From assembly GCF_002159975.1 (NCBI RefSeq), contig NZ_NFJR01000007.1:1-64000 (forward strand): a stretch of DNA of 64,000 nt, given 5' to 3'. Under the pieces are notes generated by a model. The model had not been told where the DNA came from, did no database searches, and saw only the letters and a list, made by a program, of their open reading frames with translations. Positions 63,101-64,000 of this stretch are shown in pieces (within the stretch, counting starts at the first letter, position 1; each line of letters opens with the position of its first letter). A program made the position numbers and the translations under genes. The DNA comes from Barnesiella sp. An22 (GTDB lineage Bacteria > Bacteroidota > Bacteroidia > Bacteroidales > Barnesiellaceae).

Positions 63101-64000
63101 TTATTCAAATTCGATGAGCGGGTCGTTGGTACCTACCACGTCGTTCTCTTTTACGAGAATGCGTTTTACCTTACCGTTGAGGGTCGAGAGAATATCGTTC
63201 TCCATCTTCATGGCCTCGTATACGAGCACCACGTCGTCCTTCTTCACCTGGTCGCCTACTTTCACTTTGATTTCGACTACCTTGCCACCCATGGGAGCGT
63301 CGATGGTGGGGCCGGTGATGGGCTCAACGGGAGCAGCCTCCTGAACCTCTTCCTTCTTCTCTTCGACAGCCGGTTTCTTGGCCTCGTATTCGGCGGCACG
63401 CACGCCTTTCAAGAAGGTGGTAGCCACGTTGGGGAAGAGCTCGAGCAACAGGTATTCCTGTTCGTTCTCGGCCAGCTTCACACCACCGAACTCGGGCAGC
63501 ACGGGATTCTCGGGAGCCTTGTACGAATTGGTATCGTAGGGCGTCTCGATGGGGCTGCCGGTAATCTTCTCGCGGAACTTGGGATCGACGGGTACCGGCG
63601 TCTTACCGTACTCGCCTTTTACCAAGGCCTTGAACTGGTTCGAAACCGTCGTGTATTCGGGGTTGCCTTTCAGACGGTCGAGGGCGCAGCTTACAGCCTG
63701 GCTACCTACGATTTGGCTGGTAGGCGTAACCAGAGGCACCAGACCGGCATCGGAACGTACCTTCGGAATCAGCTTCATGGCGTCGTCGAGTACGTGCTCG
63801 GCCTTGAGCTGTTTGAGCTGAGCCACCATGTTGGAGTACATACCGCCGGGAACCTCGGCCTCTTTCACCAGTTCGTTGGGTTTGGGGAAACCGAAGTAGT
63901 TTTCGATGGCGTGGCAAGCGTCGAGCAATGCGGGCTCGTCGTTGCGTTTGGCCGCATCGATAGCCGTATCGAAAAGTTTATCAATGTTGTCGGGCAGCTT
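63101..64000 (-). CDS. oadA: Biotin-dependent carboxyltransferase alpha subunit (OadA/PycB-like), 3' part
   Basis: The frame is open from the window end (5' part missing), giving 299 residues. The first part is the PYC_OADA conserved carboxylase domain: GGMYSNMVAQLKQLK, LIPKVRSDAGLVPLVTPTSQIVGSQAV and KGEYGKTP. A linker rich in Glu/Lys/Pro follows, then a C-terminal biotinyl domain with the biotin lysine in YEAMKMEND. In Bacteroidota this can be the alpha subunit of a Na+ oxaloacetate decarboxylase, or part of pyruvate or methylmalonyl metabolism; the OadB and OadG genes are not in view. The symbol is therefore provisional. Confidence 0.85.
   Translation of the reverse strand, partial: KLPDNIDKLFDTAIDAAKRNDEPALLDACHAIENYFGFPKPNELVKEAEVPGGMYSNMVAQLKQLKAEHVLDDAMKLIPKVRSDAGLVPLVTPTSQIVGSQAVSCALDRLKGNPEYTTVSNQFKALVKGEYGKTPVPVDPKFREKITGSPIETPYDTNSYKAPENPVLPEFGGVKLAENEQEYLLLELFPNVATTFLKGVRAAEYEAKKPAVEEKKEEVQEAAPVEPITGPTIDAPMGGKVVEIKVKVGDQVKKDDVVLVYEAMKMENDILSTLNGKVKRILVKENDVVGTNDPLIEFE

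Overview
The window looks like a chromosome segment of a Bacteroidales bacterium. Evidence: TAnnTTTG -7 boxes with TTTG-like -33 elements about 19-20 nt upstream, few Shine-Dalgarno sites, an 11-subunit Nuo complex with fused NuoCD and no nuoEFG in the cluster, a six-gene Na+-NQR operon, a Bacteroidota-type TonB operon (ExbB, two ExbD, TonB, PstS-like, TPR), a secreted N-terminal extension on AtpB, and a START-like protein. The base composition is GC-rich for Bacteroides and suggests a Barnesiella-like genus, but that is inference. No rRNA operon, CRISPR array or intact mobile element was seen.

Layout. 1-1.8 kb: a decayed thioredoxin/ArsF/permease locus bordered by an IS982-like transposase remnant. 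1.9-2.75 kb: a fluoride module (promoter, fluoride riboswitch, crcB, DUF190 gene). 2.85-4.3 kb: an HxlR regulator divergent from an NTF2-like protein and a flavodoxin-fold reductase, with a candidate operator between them. 4.58 kb: tRNA-Lys with its own promoter and terminator. 4.7-11.7 kb: AI-2E-type permease, thymidine kinase, PBP4-type peptidase, an acidic protein of unknown function, rsmI and two lipoproteins. 11.8-15.5 kb: ribBA, lptF and a START-like protein. 15.7-17.9 kb: pta-ackA. 18.1-24.7 kb: an RND efflux operon with a divergent AraC regulator. 24.9-31.6 kb: a porin, an imelysin, a di-haem oxidoreductase and a ResB/CcsA haem-export fusion, probably one metal-acquisition or periplasmic redox unit.

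31.7-48.4 kb is the most unusual part. On the minus strand, nuoA-B-CD-H runs into the complete F-type ATP synthase set atpD-C-B-E-F-H-A-G, followed by nuoI-J-K-L-M-N. The ATP synthase operon therefore sits inside the nuo operon. The nuoH-atpD junction is 36 nt with no visible terminator or promoter. The atpG-nuoI junction carries a small terminator-like hairpin.

48.8-54.9 kb is the TonB energisation operon. 55.5-61.4 kb is nqrABCDEF on the plus strand. The right end holds PAP2 phosphatase, DgkA-like kinase, ribosomal protein L31 type B, and the 3' part of a biotin-dependent carboxyltransferase alpha subunit (OadA-like) that runs off the window. Together the right half encodes most of the cell's chemiosmotic machinery: a proton-type F-ATPase (from its c subunit), a complex-I-like pump, the Na+-NQR pump, the TonB motor, and possibly a Na+ decarboxylase subunit.
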